A stretch of 32,716 nucleotides of DNA, from NCBI RefSeq assembly GCF_001895025.1, contig NZ_BCXI01000002.1:1-32716 (forward strand), written 5' to 3'. The DNA is from Rhodococcus zopfii NBRC 100606 = JCM 9919. GTDB lineage: Bacteria; Actinomycetota; Actinomycetes; Mycobacteriales; Mycobacteriaceae. The position numbers and the translations under genes were made by a program. Below, one piece after another: positions 8,496 to 17,103 of this stretch. Numbering within the stretch: the stretch's first letter is position 1; the number at the start of each line of letters is the position of its first letter. A model generated the notes under the pieces. It did not search any database. It had not been told where the DNA came from and was given only the letters and a program-made list of their open reading frames with translations.

Positions 8496-8528
8496 ACTGA
8501 CCTTCCAGGGGCTGATAGCACGCAGAGT

Positions 8529-8548
8529 CGCGACCGACGTTGGTCGCG
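8529..8548. promoter_or_regulatory. 20-bp near-perfect palindrome upstream of the membrane-protein gene
   Basis: CGCGACCGACGTTGGTCGCG matches its own reverse complement at 9 of 10 position pairs. It ends 34 bases upstream of the start at 8495, at a promoter position. It may be an operator for a dimeric repressor; a hairpin is the alternative. The bound protein cannot be named. Confidence 0.45.
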
Positions 8549-8569
8549 TCGGGTGGGGTGGATCCATCC

Positions 8570-8606
8570 GGAGGGGGAAGGAACAGGAATGCTCGCTTCC
8601 CCCTCC
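8570..8606 (-). terminator. Hairpin after the second amidase
   Basis: Perfect 11-bp arms GGAGGGGGAAG (8570-8580) and CTTCCCCCTCC (8596-8606) with a 15-base loop, 7 bases past the amidase stop at 8614 on the minus strand. There is no T tract, which is common for actinobacterial terminators. It suggests the membrane-protein gene has its own promoter. Confidence 0.6.
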
Positions 8607-8613
8607 AGTCCGG

Positions 8614-10092
8614 TCACAGTGTTCGTGTGGCCGGGATGCGGTAGTGGTGGGACCAGGGGCGAGCCTGCTCGAAGGCCGCAATCGCTGCCATGACGCCGGC
8701 GTCGTCATGCCGGCGCCCCATGACGAGCATGCCTACCGGTAGGCCGTTCGAGAGTCCGGCCGGCACCGATGCACTGGGATTTCCCGTGAAGTTCGTGAAG
8801 TAAGTCATGCACCAACCGATCAGCGGGTCCACCGGCTCGCCGTTGATCTCCTTCGGCCCCTGGGTTTCTCCGTCGTCACCGTTCAGTACAGGCATGCACG
8901 CCAGCGTCGGCGCAACGATGTAGTCGTAGGAGGCGAAGACGTCCGCGAAGCGGTCGTAGACGCTGGTCCTCATTCGCTGATCCCGGATGAGATCGTCCAC
9001 GCCGAGGGTGGGCACCAGATCGACCCAGTGCATCATCGATTCCGGCAGTTCGCTCGGAGTTTCCGAGCGTAGGTCGACGCCGTTCGCCGCGAGGGAAGCG
9101 AGCGTCTCGTAAACGCCGAACGCGGTCACCCGCGACCACATGTCGCTCAGCTCACCTTGCGAGACGGTGAACCCGAAGTCGATGGGTTCGACGACGGCAC
9201 CGAGATCCTCGAACGCGCGTACCGCGTCGTCCACGACATCCCGCACCTGCTTCTCTACCGGGAAGATCCCGTAGTCGGTGGTGTATCCGATGCGTTTGCC
9301 CTTCACTCCTCGCGTGAGCGCACCCATGAAATCGACGGTTCCGTCGAGTGCGATCGGGTCCCGCCGATCGAACCCATGCAGTGCAGTCATCGCGAGCGCG
9401 GAGTCTTCGACGGTGCGCGTGATCGGGCCTTCATAGAGAAAGCAGGAGGTTCCGAAAGCATTCGGCCGGGCGACAAAGGGCAGGCGGCCTGCCGACGGCT
9501 GAAACCCCACCACTCCGCTCCACGCGGCGGGGATGCGGATCGATCCTCCGCCGTCGGTTGCACCTGCAAGCGGGACCATTCCGTCCGCTACCGCTGCGGA
9601 GCTTCCGCCGGACGAGCCGCCCGGATTCCGGGTCGGATCGAACGGATTCCGGGTGGGGCCCACGGTTGCATTGTCGGTCGTACCGCGAAATCCGAACGCG
9701 GGGCTGTTGGTCTGGCCCACGACGATGCTGCCAGCAGCCTCGACGCGTGCCGGGAACATGCTCCAGGTGTCGGAGATGTTGCGGCTCAACGCCGAGAGGC
9801 CACCGAGTGTCGCGGGCCAGCCGGGCTTGAATCCGAACAGATCCTTCATGAGGCTGGGCACACCCGCCAGTACCCCGATGTCTTCGCCCTGGGCGATCCG
9901 CGCTTCCAACCGCCGCGCGTGGGTACGTGCATCCTCATAACCCTTGTATGTCACGGCATTCAGACTCGGGTTGCGCCGTTCGATCCGTTCGATCGCCGCC
10001 TCGGTGGTCTCCACCGGTGAGAGGTGCTTGGCACGAACGGCGCGGGAGGTCTCCGCTACCGTAAGGGTGTCGAGTTCGGAAGATGTCGTCAT
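8614..10092 (-). CDS. Amidase, amidase-signature family (second copy, different subfamily)
   Basis: A 492-residue amidase with the complete family triad: Lys83 in PSLMKDLFGF, the serine loop GGSSGGSS (158-165) and nucleophile Ser184 in ATDGGGSIRIPAA. The C-terminal FTNFTGNPSASVPAGLSNGLPVGMLVMG is typical. It differs strongly from the amidase at 2795-4225, especially after the core, so the two are not a recent duplication. The start at 10092 has GAGGAG about 7 bases upstream; an upstream extension is possible but poorly supported. A LuxR-type regulator lies upstream on the same strand and a membrane protein downstream. It probably acts on an amide or half-amide in the cytoplasm; the substrate is unknown. 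Confidence 0.92.
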   Translation of the reverse strand: MTTSSELDTLTVAETSRAVRAKHLSPVETTEAAIERIERRNPSLNAVTYKGYEDARTHARRLEARIAQGEDIGVLAGVPSLMKDLFGFKPGWPATLGGLSALSRNISDTWSMFPARVEAAGSIVVGQTNSPAFGFRGTTDNATVGPTRNPFDPTRNPGGSSGGSSAAVADGMVPLAGATDGGGSIRIPAAWSGVVGFQPSAGRLPFVARPNAFGTSCFLYEGPITRTVEDSALAMTALHGFDRRDPIALDGTVDFMGALTRGVKGKRIGYTTDYGIFPVEKQVRDVVDDAVRAFEDLGAVVEPIDFGFTVSQGELSDMWSRVTAFGVYETLASLAANGVDLRSETPSELPESMMHWVDLVPTLGVDDLIRDQRMRTSVYDRFADVFASYDYIVAPTLACMPVLNGDDGETQGPKEINGEPVDPLIGWCMTYFTNFTGNPSASVPAGLSNGLPVGMLVMGRRHDDAGVMAAIAAFEQARPWSHHYRIPATRTL

Positions 10093-10141
10093 CGGTGTCT
10101 CCTCGCGCCGCGAACACAACGGTTCGCGTGGGGCTGATTCG

Positions 10142-10157
10142 CGTAGCGGAAGCTACG
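10142..10157. promoter_or_regulatory. Short palindrome upstream of the second amidase
   Basis: CGTAGC-GGAA-GCTACG lies 49 bases upstream of the amidase start at 10092. Perfect 6-bp arms at a promoter-like distance make it a candidate operator, perhaps for the LuxR-type regulator encoded just upstream. Evidence is position and symmetry only. Confidence 0.35.
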
Positions 10158-10282
10158 ACGAGGTAGGCGGAGGTGGGGGCCCGGTTCGGTCCGGTGGTTC
10201 CACCCAGTCCTCTGCCTCGGACCGGATCGAGACGATCAGCGGGACGGTTTCCGCCGACCACCCGAGTGGCCCGATGCGGAGA

Positions 10283-10325
10283 ATGTAATCTGCATCACTG
10301 GCGTGACGCGTCGGTCAGATTACGT
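10283..10325 (-). terminator. Inverted repeat overlapping the stop of the LuxR-type gene
   Basis: GTAATCTG (10285-10292) and CAGATTAC (10316-10323) form an 8-bp stem that spans the stop codon at 10315-10317. The 23 bases between can fold further (GTCAC-GCCA-GTGA on the minus strand). It may be a terminator or a processing element between the regulator and the amidase gene. No T tract follows. Confidence 0.4.
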
Positions 10326-11325
10326 ATTTTCCGCCAACGCTGAGCAGCCCTTCACGATCGGCGACGAGGGCGGCAGCAGTTCGAGTGGAGACGGACAACT
10401 TGGCAAGAATGTGTTCGACGTGCGTGGTGATCGTTCGCACACTCGTCGACAGTGCCTGCGCAATAGCGGCATTCGAAGCCCCCGTCCCCAACGCGGCAAG
10501 AACATCCAGCTCACGCCGGGTCAGACCGTATGGAAGTGGCTCCTGACGCCAACTCACGACTGCGCGACATGTCGAACCGCCGAAGGGAAGCAACTCGACC
10601 GTCAGCGGTTGCAGCCGTGATCGTCGACCGCGGCGATCTCCATCCCGGTCACACCAGCGAAAGCGCACCGGACGGTCCGTCCTCGACAGAACCTCGGTGA
10701 TCGTGTCCAACAGAGCCCGAGGCGGCAAACCTTCGGGGGTCAGCGGTACCCACCCGTGGACACGATCGAGTGCCGCGGCCGGCCGTTGCGGTGAGTGCAT
10801 AGAGACGAACTGCCGTGCCGGAGCGAGACGATCGACGAGGGGAGTCATCCCGGCCCCGACGATTCCGAGCATCTCCCGGACCTCGTCCGCGGGCGGGGTG
10901 GCCGCCTCGAGGTTCAGCAGCAGCATTCCCAGGTACACACCGTCGATGGCCCTCAGCAACATCGTGCCGCCTTCACGGAATCCGTGAGCCTCCACCGCCT
11001 CTACGTAGAACTCCGAATCGCGCCGGTCGAAGGGGCAATCCTTCCAGAAGACCGGTTCAGCTCGCTGCTCGAGGACACCCCAGACGCGGTCGGTGCGATA
11101 CCGGGGCCCGTTGAGCGCCACGCGCATCTGCTCGGTGTACCCGCGGCTGGCGACAGTGTGATGGGTCGAAGTTCTCGGGTTCCAGACAGCGATCTGCGCG
11201 GCGTCATACGCGACGATCGCCGCCAACTCGTCGAGCACGGCATCGGCACGCTGATCCATCGGCGAGGTGTCGGCGACGATCGCCGAGATCCGTCGCACCG
11301 AGTCCACCATCGATGACCTGGACAT
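10315..11325 (-). CDS. LuxR-type transcriptional regulator with GAF-like N-terminal domain
   Basis: A 336-residue regulator. The C-terminal 65 residues are a clear LuxR/NarL helix-turn-helix: LTRRELDVLAALGTGASNAA, then TSVRTITTHVEHILAKL. The first 170 residues resemble a GAF-type sensor (AIVAYDAAQIAVWNP, VFWKDCPFDRRDSEF, GMLLLNL); this is judged by eye. No phosphoacceptor receiver domain is seen, so a small ligand is the likelier signal. It lies 222 bases upstream of the second amidase on the same strand and may control it. TATGAT sits 6 bases before the ATG at 11325, which fits a leaderless transcript; an ATG at 11310 with AGG upstream is the alternative. Confidence 0.85.
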   Translation of the reverse strand: MSRSSMVDSVRRISAIVADTSPMDQRADAVLDELAAIVAYDAAQIAVWNPRTSTHHTVASRGYTEQMRVALNGPRYRTDRVWGVLEQRAEPVFWKDCPFDRRDSEFYVEAVEAHGFREGGTMLLRAIDGVYLGMLLLNLEAATPPADEVREMLGIVGAGMTPLVDRLAPARQFVSMHSPQRPAAALDRVHGWVPLTPEGLPPRALLDTITEVLSRTDRPVRFRWCDRDGDRRGRRSRLQPLTVELLPFGGSTCRAVVSWRQEPLPYGLTRRELDVLAALGTGASNAAIAQALSTSVRTITTHVEHILAKLSVSTRTAAALVADREGLLSVGGKYVI

Positions 11326-11331
11326 GTCGTT

Positions 11332-11337
11332 ATCATA
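11332..11337 (-). promoter_or_regulatory. -10 element TATGAT, leaderless-type
   Basis: TATGAT on the minus strand is followed by 6 bases and then the ATG of the LuxR-type gene. Transcription would start at or next to the start codon, as in actinobacterial leaderless genes. No convincing -35 box is seen. Confidence 0.5.
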
Positions 11338-11427
11338 GGACGGTGCGTCGCTCGACGGTCGTACACCTGGGAGACGCGCTCCCGGAAAATAATTGACGAG
11401 AAGCGCCGCGTCCGCGTTACGTCGCGC

Positions 11428-12813
11428 TCATTGCCTCTCCATGAGCCGCGCGATCCGACGGATGCCTTCGCTGATCTGCGGGACCGAGGCGGCGCCGTAC
11501 GAGAGGCGGATGTAAGCCGCGGGTGGCTCATCGAAGTAGAAGTGGCCACCGTCCCCGATCAGTACGCCGGCGTCCTGGGCCGCGGCCGCCAACGCCGCCG
11601 TATCGGTACCCTCCGGCAGCTTGGCCCAGAGGTGGATGCTGCCCTGGGGAGTATGCGGGACACGCACATCCGGCAGCGTGGCAACGATCTCTCCCAGCAT
11701 CACGTCGCGACGCTCCGCCAGGTGCGACCGGAGCCTCTTGAGGTGCCGGGGCCAGGCATTGGAGGTGAGCAGGCTCAACGCGACCTCCTGAACCAACGGA
11801 GGAACACACATGTCGTCGGCGATGCGCGCTGTCCGGAGTCGTTCGCCGGCCGGTCCTCGCGCAGCAATCGCAGCGACCCGCAGGCCGGGCGCAGCCGATT
11901 TGCTCAGGGTGGCAATCGAAACCACATGACCGTCAGGATCCTGGGTGAACAGCGGCGCGGGCGCGCGGCCGTCGATACTCAAGTGCCGGGCCCAGTCGTC
12001 TTCGATGATGAATGCCCCGTGGCGGGCGGCGAGCCGGAGCACCTCTTCGCGACGAGAGGCACTCAACACGGCACCGGTCGGATTGGCATAGCAGGGTTGG
12101 AGATAGATCACCGTAGCGCGTGTGCGTTCGAGAGCGTCGGCGAGTTTGTCGGGTCGGATGCCGTCGGCGTCCGCGGGCACAGCGACGAGCTCGAGACCGG
12201 CCGCTTGCGCGGCGATCATCGCGCCAGGATAGCTGGGGCTCTCGGCTATCAGCGTCGCACCGGGTTCGGCAAGCGTGCGCAGTGCGTAGACGAGCGCCTG
12301 CTGGCCACCGGGCACGATCAGCACGTCGCTCGGATCGGTGTGGAACTCCTCGGAGAAGACTCTGCGCAGATCCGGTAAGCCGAACGGGGGAGCCATCATC
12401 CATGCCCGCGGGCTTCGCGCGGCGCGAGCGCCCAAGGATCTCAAGTCTTCGAGCGGCTGTAACTCGGGTGCCAGATATCCCCACGACAGCTGGATGTCGT
12501 CGGCGGTTCCGTAGGCTCCCAGCCGGGAGGTCCTGCGCGCGTCGACCCGGGCGTGACCGAGGGATTGCGATTGCCACGAATAGTCGGGTTCCGGACCCCG
12601 GTCTCGGCCGAGGACGAACGTGCCTCGGCCCGGCTCCGCTTTGACCACCCCGAGCGCTTGGAGCTGCGCGATCGCCTGGGAAACCGTCGCGGCACTGGCC
12701 TGAAACTCGCTCGAGAGCTGACGAACCGGGGGCATTTTCTCCCCGACACGCATCGAGGCCGCCCGATTCCGGAGGATCGCGGCAACCTCTGACGCTCTGT
12801 TATCGTTGACCAT
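11428..12813 (-). CDS. MocR/GntR-type regulator with aminotransferase-like domain (second)
   Basis: A 461-residue MocR protein with a GntR winged helix (about 5-68: MPPVRQLSSEFQASAATVSQAIAQL, GRGTFVLG) and an aminotransferase-like domain that keeps all the cofactor motifs: NPTG (244-247), EDDW (271-274) and Lys305 in TLSKSAAPGLRV. It therefore probably binds PLP, unlike the altered MocR at 5833. It is divergent from the BenE-type symporter with 84 bases between starts and most likely controls it and itself. The start at 12813 (MVNDNRAS) fits the domain border; no ribosome site is close. GGAGGAG lies too far upstream and no start codon follows it in frame. Confidence 0.92.
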   Translation of the reverse strand: MVNDNRASEVAAILRNRAASMRVGEKMPPVRQLSSEFQASAATVSQAIAQLQALGVVKAEPGRGTFVLGRDRGPEPDYSWQSQSLGHARVDARRTSRLGAYGTADDIQLSWGYLAPELQPLEDLRSLGARAARSPRAWMMAPPFGLPDLRRVFSEEFHTDPSDVLIVPGGQQALVYALRTLAEPGATLIAESPSYPGAMIAAQAAGLELVAVPADADGIRPDKLADALERTRATVIYLQPCYANPTGAVLSASRREEVLRLAARHGAFIIEDDWARHLSIDGRAPAPLFTQDPDGHVVSIATLSKSAAPGLRVAAIAARGPAGERLRTARIADDMCVPPLVQEVALSLLTSNAWPRHLKRLRSHLAERRDVMLGEIVATLPDVRVPHTPQGSIHLWAKLPEGTDTAALAAAAQDAGVLIGDGGHFYFDEPPAAYIRLSYGAASVPQISEGIRRIARLMERQ

Positions 12814-12825
12814 GAAGCTATTGGA

Positions 12826-12858
12826 TAACGTTACTCCTCCACTGTCAATCACGTTACT
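12826..12858. promoter_or_regulatory. Direct repeat ACGTTACT in the MocR/BenE promoter
   Basis: ACGTTACT occurs at 12828-12835 and 12851-12858, 23 bases apart, about two helical turns. The first copy lies in the palindrome TAACGTTA (12826-12833). Characterised MocR regulators such as PdxR and GabR bind direct repeats between divergent genes, so this is a good candidate operator for the adjacent MocR. Confidence 0.5.
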
Positions 12859-12897
12859 GCCCTCGACTGCGGTCGACTCCCCCCGGAAGTACATCGC

Positions 12898-14157
12898 ATG
12901 AGGGGCGTGCGCTCGGTACTCGAGGACGTTTCGGCATCTGCGCTTGTCGCCGGGGTCATCTCGGCACTGGTGAACTACTCCGGCCCCTTCCTCATCGTGC
13001 TCGAGGCAACCCGCGCAGCCGGATTGAACGAAGCGCAGACAGCTTCATGGGTGTGGGCCGTGTCCATCGGCAACGGCGTCTGCAGCATCGCATTGAGCCT
13101 GTTCACACGAATGCCGATCATCGTGGCTTGGTCGACGCCGGGAGCCGCGCTCCTGATCGCGTCGCTGGGCGGGTTCAATTTCTCCGACGCGGTCGGCGCG
13201 TTCCTCGTGGCGTCGATCGCGGCGGCGGTGGTCGGATACACCGGGTGGTTCGGATGGCTGCTCGACCGCGTCCCTGCGCCGGTGCTGCAGGCGCTGCTGG
13301 CCGGCATCCTGCTCCCCTTCGTCATCTCGGCCGGTTCCGCGTTCCAAGCGGCCCCGATACTGGCCGGGAGCGTGATCGTCACCTACTTCGTCGGCAAGCG
13401 GTACTTCGACCGATACGCCGTACTGGCGGCGCTGATCGCGGGAATAGCGGCCGCAGCCGTCACCGGCTCCTTCAAGACGATGAGCGTCGGGCTGACAATC
13501 ACCGGCCCGGTCTTCACGATGCCGGCCTTCAACCCCACCGCGCTGATCAGCATCGGGCTTCCGCTGTTCATCGTCACGATGGCCTCGCAGAACGCACCCG
13601 GACTCGCGCTGCTGCGCTCCGAGGGCTACGTCCCCAACGATCGGCTCCTCGTCGGGTCCATCTCCACGGTCTCCGCGCTCCTGGCCCCGGCCGGCAATCA
13701 CGGCATCAACATCGCGGCCATCACCGCGGCCATCGCCGTCGGCCCGGAGTCGCATCACGACCGGAATCGCCGTTACATCGCTGGGCTTTCCGCGGGCATC
13801 GCGTACTTACTCGTCGGCATCTTCGGCAGCTTCCTCGTCGCGGGCTTCCAGTCCATTCCGTCCGAAACCATCACGACACTCGCGGCGGTGGCACTTCTCG
13901 CGTCGACGCTCACCGCGCTGAAGGGAGCGACGGGCGGCGACACCCGAACCGGGGTCTCGGCCCTCACGACACTCGCGGTCACCATGTCGGGCATCGTCCT
14001 CGTCAGCGTGGGCAGCGCATTCTGGGGCCTGCTCGCGGGCAGTGCCGTGTACGTGATCTTGGGTCTGCCCACGGTGAAGCGTCGGCCCGCCCGCGCCCCG
14101 CGCGCCGCGAACCCCGGTCCCGACCCGGATCCCCTTGCCGAGGAGGCGATCCGCTGA
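12898..14157 (+). CDS. BenE-family benzoate/H+ symporter-like transporter
   Basis: A 419-residue inner-membrane protein with 11-12 hydrophobic segments along its length. It matches the BenE family (benzoate:proton symporters, E. coli YdcO): IVAWSTPGAALLIASLGG early, VPAPVLQALLAGILLPFV, FIVTMASQNAPGLALLRSEGY and LAPAGNHGINIAAITAAI. The tail is proline- and arginine-rich and cytoplasmic. The start at 12898 has GGAAG about 10 bases upstream. It is divergent from a MocR regulator. No benzoate dioxygenase gene is in the window, so the real substrate may be another aromatic or organic acid, possibly the acid freed by one of the amidases (inference). Confidence 0.88.
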   Translation: MRGVRSVLEDVSASALVAGVISALVNYSGPFLIVLEATRAAGLNEAQTASWVWAVSIGNGVCSIALSLFTRMPIIVAWSTPGAALLIASLGGFNFSDAVGAFLVASIAAAVVGYTGWFGWLLDRVPAPVLQALLAGILLPFVISAGSAFQAAPILAGSVIVTYFVGKRYFDRYAVLAALIAGIAAAAVTGSFKTMSVGLTITGPVFTMPAFNPTALISIGLPLFIVTMASQNAPGLALLRSEGYVPNDRLLVGSISTVSALLAPAGNHGINIAAITAAIAVGPESHHDRNRRYIAGLSAGIAYLLVGIFGSFLVAGFQSIPSETITTLAAVALLASTLTALKGATGGDTRTGVSALTTLAVTMSGIVLVSVGSAFWGLLAGSAVYVILGLPTVKRRPARAPRAANPGPDPDPLAEEAIR

Positions 14158-14378
14158 GAGTGCCCCGCTGCCCGGTCGGTGCCCGGAAGTGCGGCGGCGA
14201 TCCGAACGGGTCGGCGCCGCGCGGGTACGAAACCCCGTTACCCCGGACACGACCATGGTCCGGCCGCGGAACTCTTTCTGATACATGATGATTCCCTCTA
14301 CTCCGGAAATCCGTTCCCGCGGGTACGCACCGGCGATGAGGGCAACAAGGTCCCGTGGCGCTCGAGAATGCGGGCCCG

Positions 14379-14397
14379 GTTGTCCCGCCGGGACAAC
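14379..14397. promoter_or_regulatory. 19-bp palindrome upstream of the ABC importer
   Basis: GTTGTCCCGCCGGGACAAC: perfect 8-bp arms around GCC, 104 bases upstream of the importer start. It could be an operator or a short terminator stem. Symmetry and position are the only evidence. Confidence 0.4.
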
Positions 14398-14488
14398 ATC
14401 GCCACGACCGGCGTCACACCCTCCGGCTCTCGACCACCGCGTTTCGATCTGTCGGCGAATGTCCCCGTTCAAACCGCAGCCGCCGGTC

Positions 14489-14494
14489 TAGGCT
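14489..14494 (+). promoter_or_regulatory. -10 element TAGGCT, leaderless-type
   Basis: TAGGCT is followed by 6 bases and then the ATG at 14501. It fits the TAnnnT -10 consensus and transcription starting at the start codon. The same hexamer precedes the SDR gene at 31887. The -35 region (around GTTCAA) is weak. Confidence 0.5.
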
Positions 14495-14500
14495 CCCAGC

Positions 14501-16300
14501 ATGGCCGGATCGGCAAGGACACTCCGCACCGTGTGTGCAGCACTGCTGACGGTGCTGCTCGCACTCGTGCTGACGTCGTGCAGTTCGTCGGGAAACGACG
14601 CCGCCGGATCCCGCGACCTGTGTTCACCACCGGGTATCGGTTCCGCGTCGGCAGCGCCCACGAATCTGGCGGCGGGCGCGACGGAAGCGGAGGACCGGTA
14701 CACGACGCCGGACGTGGTGCCGCTCGAGGGCATCGACACCTCCCGGCTGGGGCTCATCAGCCCGGGTGTCCTGACCGTCGGCACGCTGTCCGACGCGCCG
14801 CCGAGCATCTGCGTGAACTCGGAGGGCGTGTTCACCGGCTACGACAACGAGGTTCTGAAGGCGATCGGGGAGAAGCTCGGACTGGACGTGCAGTTCGTGG
14901 GCACCGAATTCGCCGGGCTGCTCGCGCAGGTTGCCGGACGCCGCTTCGACGCCGGATCGTCGTCGATCACCACGACGGACGAGCGCCGGAATCTCGTCGG
15001 CTTCACCAACGGCTACGACTTCGGCTACTTCTCGCTCGTGGCACCCAACGGCAGCCCGATCTCCGGGTTCTCGGACCTGAACGCTTCCACCCGGATCGGC
15101 GTGGTGCAGGGCACCGTGCAGGACGACTACGTCGTCAACACGTTGAAACTCGATCCGGTGAAGTTCCCGGATTACAACACCGCGTACGCGAACCTGAAGA
15201 CCGGCCAGATCGACGCGTGGGTCGCGCCGTCGCAGCAGGCCGAAGGCGCGATCGCACCGGGTGACGCCACGTCCATCGTGGAGAACACGTTCAGCGTCAA
15301 CAACTTCGTGGGCTGGGCGGTCGCGAAGGAGAACCAGCCGCTCATCGATGCACTGAACTCCGGCCTGGACGCGGTGATCGCCGACGGCACGTGGGCCGAG
15401 TTGTACACCGAATGGGTGCCGCGCGAGCTTCCCGAGGGCTGGAAGCCCGGCAGCAAGGCCGCACCCGCACCCGAGCTGCCCGATTTCGCGGCACTCGCCG
15501 CCCAGACCGGAACCGAACCGGCGGGTACGCCGGCCGCCGAGCAGAAGTCCACGCTGGCGCAGCTGCGCGACACGTTCTTCGACTGGGAGCTCTACAAGAA
15601 GTCCTTCCCGGACCTGCTGAAGACGGGTCTGCCGAACACCCTGATCCTGGCGCTGACGTCCGGGATCGCCGGCACGGTCCTGGGCATGCTGCTGGCGGTC
15701 GCCGGAATCTCCCGAACCCGCTGGCTGCGCTGGCCGGCCCGCATCTACACCGACATCTTCCGGGGTCTGCCCGCCGTCGTGATCATCCTGCTCGTCGGCC
15801 TCGGTGTGGGGCCGGTGGTGCAGGGCATCACCGGCAACAACCCGTACTGGCTCGGTGCGGCGGCTCTGGCGCTGCTGGCCGCCGCGTACATCGGCGAGAT
15901 CTTCCGCTCCGGGATCCAGTCCGTCGAGCCCGGCCAGATGGAGGCGGCGCGCGCGCTCGGCTTCAGCTACCGGCGGTCGATGTCGCTGGTGGTGGTGCCG
16001 CAGGGCATCCGCCGAGTGCTGCCTGCCTTGATGAACCAGTTCATCGCCCTCATCAAGGATTCGTCGCTGATCTACTTCCTCGGCCTGCTCGCGACGCAGC
16101 GTGAACTGTTCGCGGTCGGCCGGGACCTCAACGCCCAGACCGGCAACCTGTCACCGCTCGTCGCCGCCGGCCTGTTCTACCTGATCCTGACGGTGCCGCT
16201 CACACACCTGGTGAACTACATCGACCATCGGCTGCGCGTCGGCCGGAAGGAAGCCACGCTCGACCCGCTCGAACAGGACATCGTCGTGGAGAGAGGCTGA
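14501..16300 (+). CDS. Polar amino-acid ABC importer, fused binding protein and permease
   Basis: A 599-residue fusion. Residues 1-27 form a lipoprotein signal ([10 protein letters not shown]), which would anchor the N-terminus outside the membrane. Residues about 75-310 are a family 3 solute-binding domain ([60 protein letters not shown] segment near 225). A proline/alanine linker leads to a HisM/GlnP-type permease (about 355-585) with [21 protein letters not shown] and the coupling loop [17 protein letters not shown]. Fused GlnP-type importers are known in Gram-positive bacteria. The ATPase gene follows 8 bases later. Glutamine, glutamate or a similar amino acid is the likely substrate. One possible exception: if Cys27 is not lipidated, the fusion still tethers the domain. 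Confidence 0.92.
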   Translation: MAGSARTLRTVCAALLTVLLALVLTSCSSSGNDAAGSRDLCSPPGIGSASAAPTNLAAGATEAEDRYTTPDVVPLEGIDTSRLGLISPGVLTVGTLSDAPPSICVNSEGVFTGYDNEVLKAIGEKLGLDVQFVGTEFAGLLAQVAGRRFDAGSSSITTTDERRNLVGFTNGYDFGYFSLVAPNGSPISGFSDLNASTRIGVVQGTVQDDYVVNTLKLDPVKFPDYNTAYANLKTGQIDAWVAPSQQAEGAIAPGDATSIVENTFSVNNFVGWAVAKENQPLIDALNSGLDAVIADGTWAELYTEWVPRELPEGWKPGSKAAPAPELPDFAALAAQTGTEPAGTPAAEQKSTLAQLRDTFFDWELYKKSFPDLLKTGLPNTLILALTSGIAGTVLGMLLAVAGISRTRWLRWPARIYTDIFRGLPAVVIILLVGLGVGPVVQGITGNNPYWLGAAALALLAAAYIGEIFRSGIQSVEPGQMEAARALGFSYRRSMSLVVVPQGIRRVLPALMNQFIALIKDSSLIYFLGLLATQRELFAVGRDLNAQTGNLSPLVAAGLFYLILTVPLTHLVNYIDHRLRVGRKEATLDPLEQDIVVERG

Positions 16301-16308
16301 GAACGACC

Positions 16309-17052
16309 ATGACCGCGCCATCTCTCGAGGGTGTTTCCCTGACCGGCACCGGACTGCACCTGGCCTTCGGCGCCAACAAGGTGCTGCGCGGCGTCGACCT
16401 GCACGTCGACGCCGGGAAGACCGTCACCGTGATCGGGCCGTCCGGGTCCGGTAAATCGACGCTGCTGCGCGTCCTCAACCGGCTGCACGAACCGGACGCC
16501 GGCGACGTGCTGCTCGACGGCAAGTCGGTGCTGAAGGACGATCCCGACGCGCTGCGCCAGCGGATCGGGATGGTGTTCCAGCATTTCAATCTGTTCCCGC
16601 ACAAGACCGTCGTCGAGAACATCGCGCTGGCGCCGCGCAAGCTCAAGGGGATGTCGAAGACCGAGGCCCGCGACCTCGCCCTCGCCCAACTCGAGCTGGT
16701 GGGTCTCGCCCACAAGGCCGAGTCGCGTCCGGCGAATCTGTCCGGCGGGCAGCAACAGCGCGTCGCGATCGCCCGGGCCCTCGCCATGAAACCCGAGGTC
16801 ATGTTCTTCGACGAGGCGACCTCCGCACTCGACCCCGAACTCGTCAAGGGTGTGCTGGCGCTCATGGCCGACCTCGGCTCGGGCGGGATGACGATGGTGG
16901 TGGTCACCCACGAGATGGGGTTCGCGCGGTCGGTGTCGGACACCGTCGTGTTCATGGACCACGGCGCGGTCGTCGAAACCGGCACCCCGGGCCAGTTGTT
17001 CGACAGCCCGGAAACCGAACGGCTGCAGCAGTTCCTGTCACAGGTCCTGTGA
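16309..17052 (+). CDS. Polar amino-acid ABC importer ATPase (GlnQ-like)
   Basis: A 247-residue ATPase that drives the fused importer encoded just upstream. All nucleotide-binding motifs are present: Walker [10 protein letters not shown] (about 44-52), Q-loop [10 protein letters not shown], signature LSGGQQQR, Walker [13 protein letters not shown] and the switch histidine in [10 protein letters not shown]. The QHFNLFPH and HEMGFA forms are characteristic of polar amino-acid importers. The start at 16309 lies 8 bases after the permease stop, so the two form an operon. The length is normal for the family. Confidence 0.95.
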   Translation: MTAPSLEGVSLTGTGLHLAFGANKVLRGVDLHVDAGKTVTVIGPSGSGKSTLLRVLNRLHEPDAGDVLLDGKSVLKDDPDALRQRIGMVFQHFNLFPHKTVVENIALAPRKLKGMSKTEARDLALAQLELVGLAHKAESRPANLSGGQQQRVAIARALAMKPEVMFFDEATSALDPELVKGVLALMADLGSGGMTMVVVTHEMGFARSVSDTVVFMDHGAVVETGTPGQLFDSPETERLQQFLSQVL

Positions 17053-17099
17053 CAGCCTTCGGTCAGCGGTGCCGGATCGGGCGACGGACCGTTCCTGTC
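17051..17099. terminator. Possible bidirectional terminator between convergent genes
   Basis: The 51 bases between the ATPase and hydrolase stops include nested complementary pairs GACAG (17051-17055)/CTGTC (17095-17099) and CGGTC (17060-17064)/GACCG (17087-17091). The stem is interrupted, so this is a weak candidate based mainly on position. Confidence 0.3.
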
Positions 17100-17103
17100 G
17101 TGA

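Larger units (their letters stand above)
14158..14500. other. Intergenic region between BenE-type and ABC transporter genes
   Basis: 343 bases with no convincing gene. It holds an inverted repeat CCGGAC (14243-14248)/GTCCGG (14258-14263) around the 10-bp palindrome GACCATGGTC (14251-14260), which may terminate the symporter transcript. A second palindrome lies at 14379-14397 and a probable leaderless promoter is at the end. Confidence 0.6.

Noticed and set aside
12828..12858. GlnR box at the MocR/BenE promoter
   Set aside because: On the minus strand GTAAC recurs, but the spacing is 23 rather than 22 bases and the middle half-site (GACAG) is poor. The MocR direct-repeat reading fits better.
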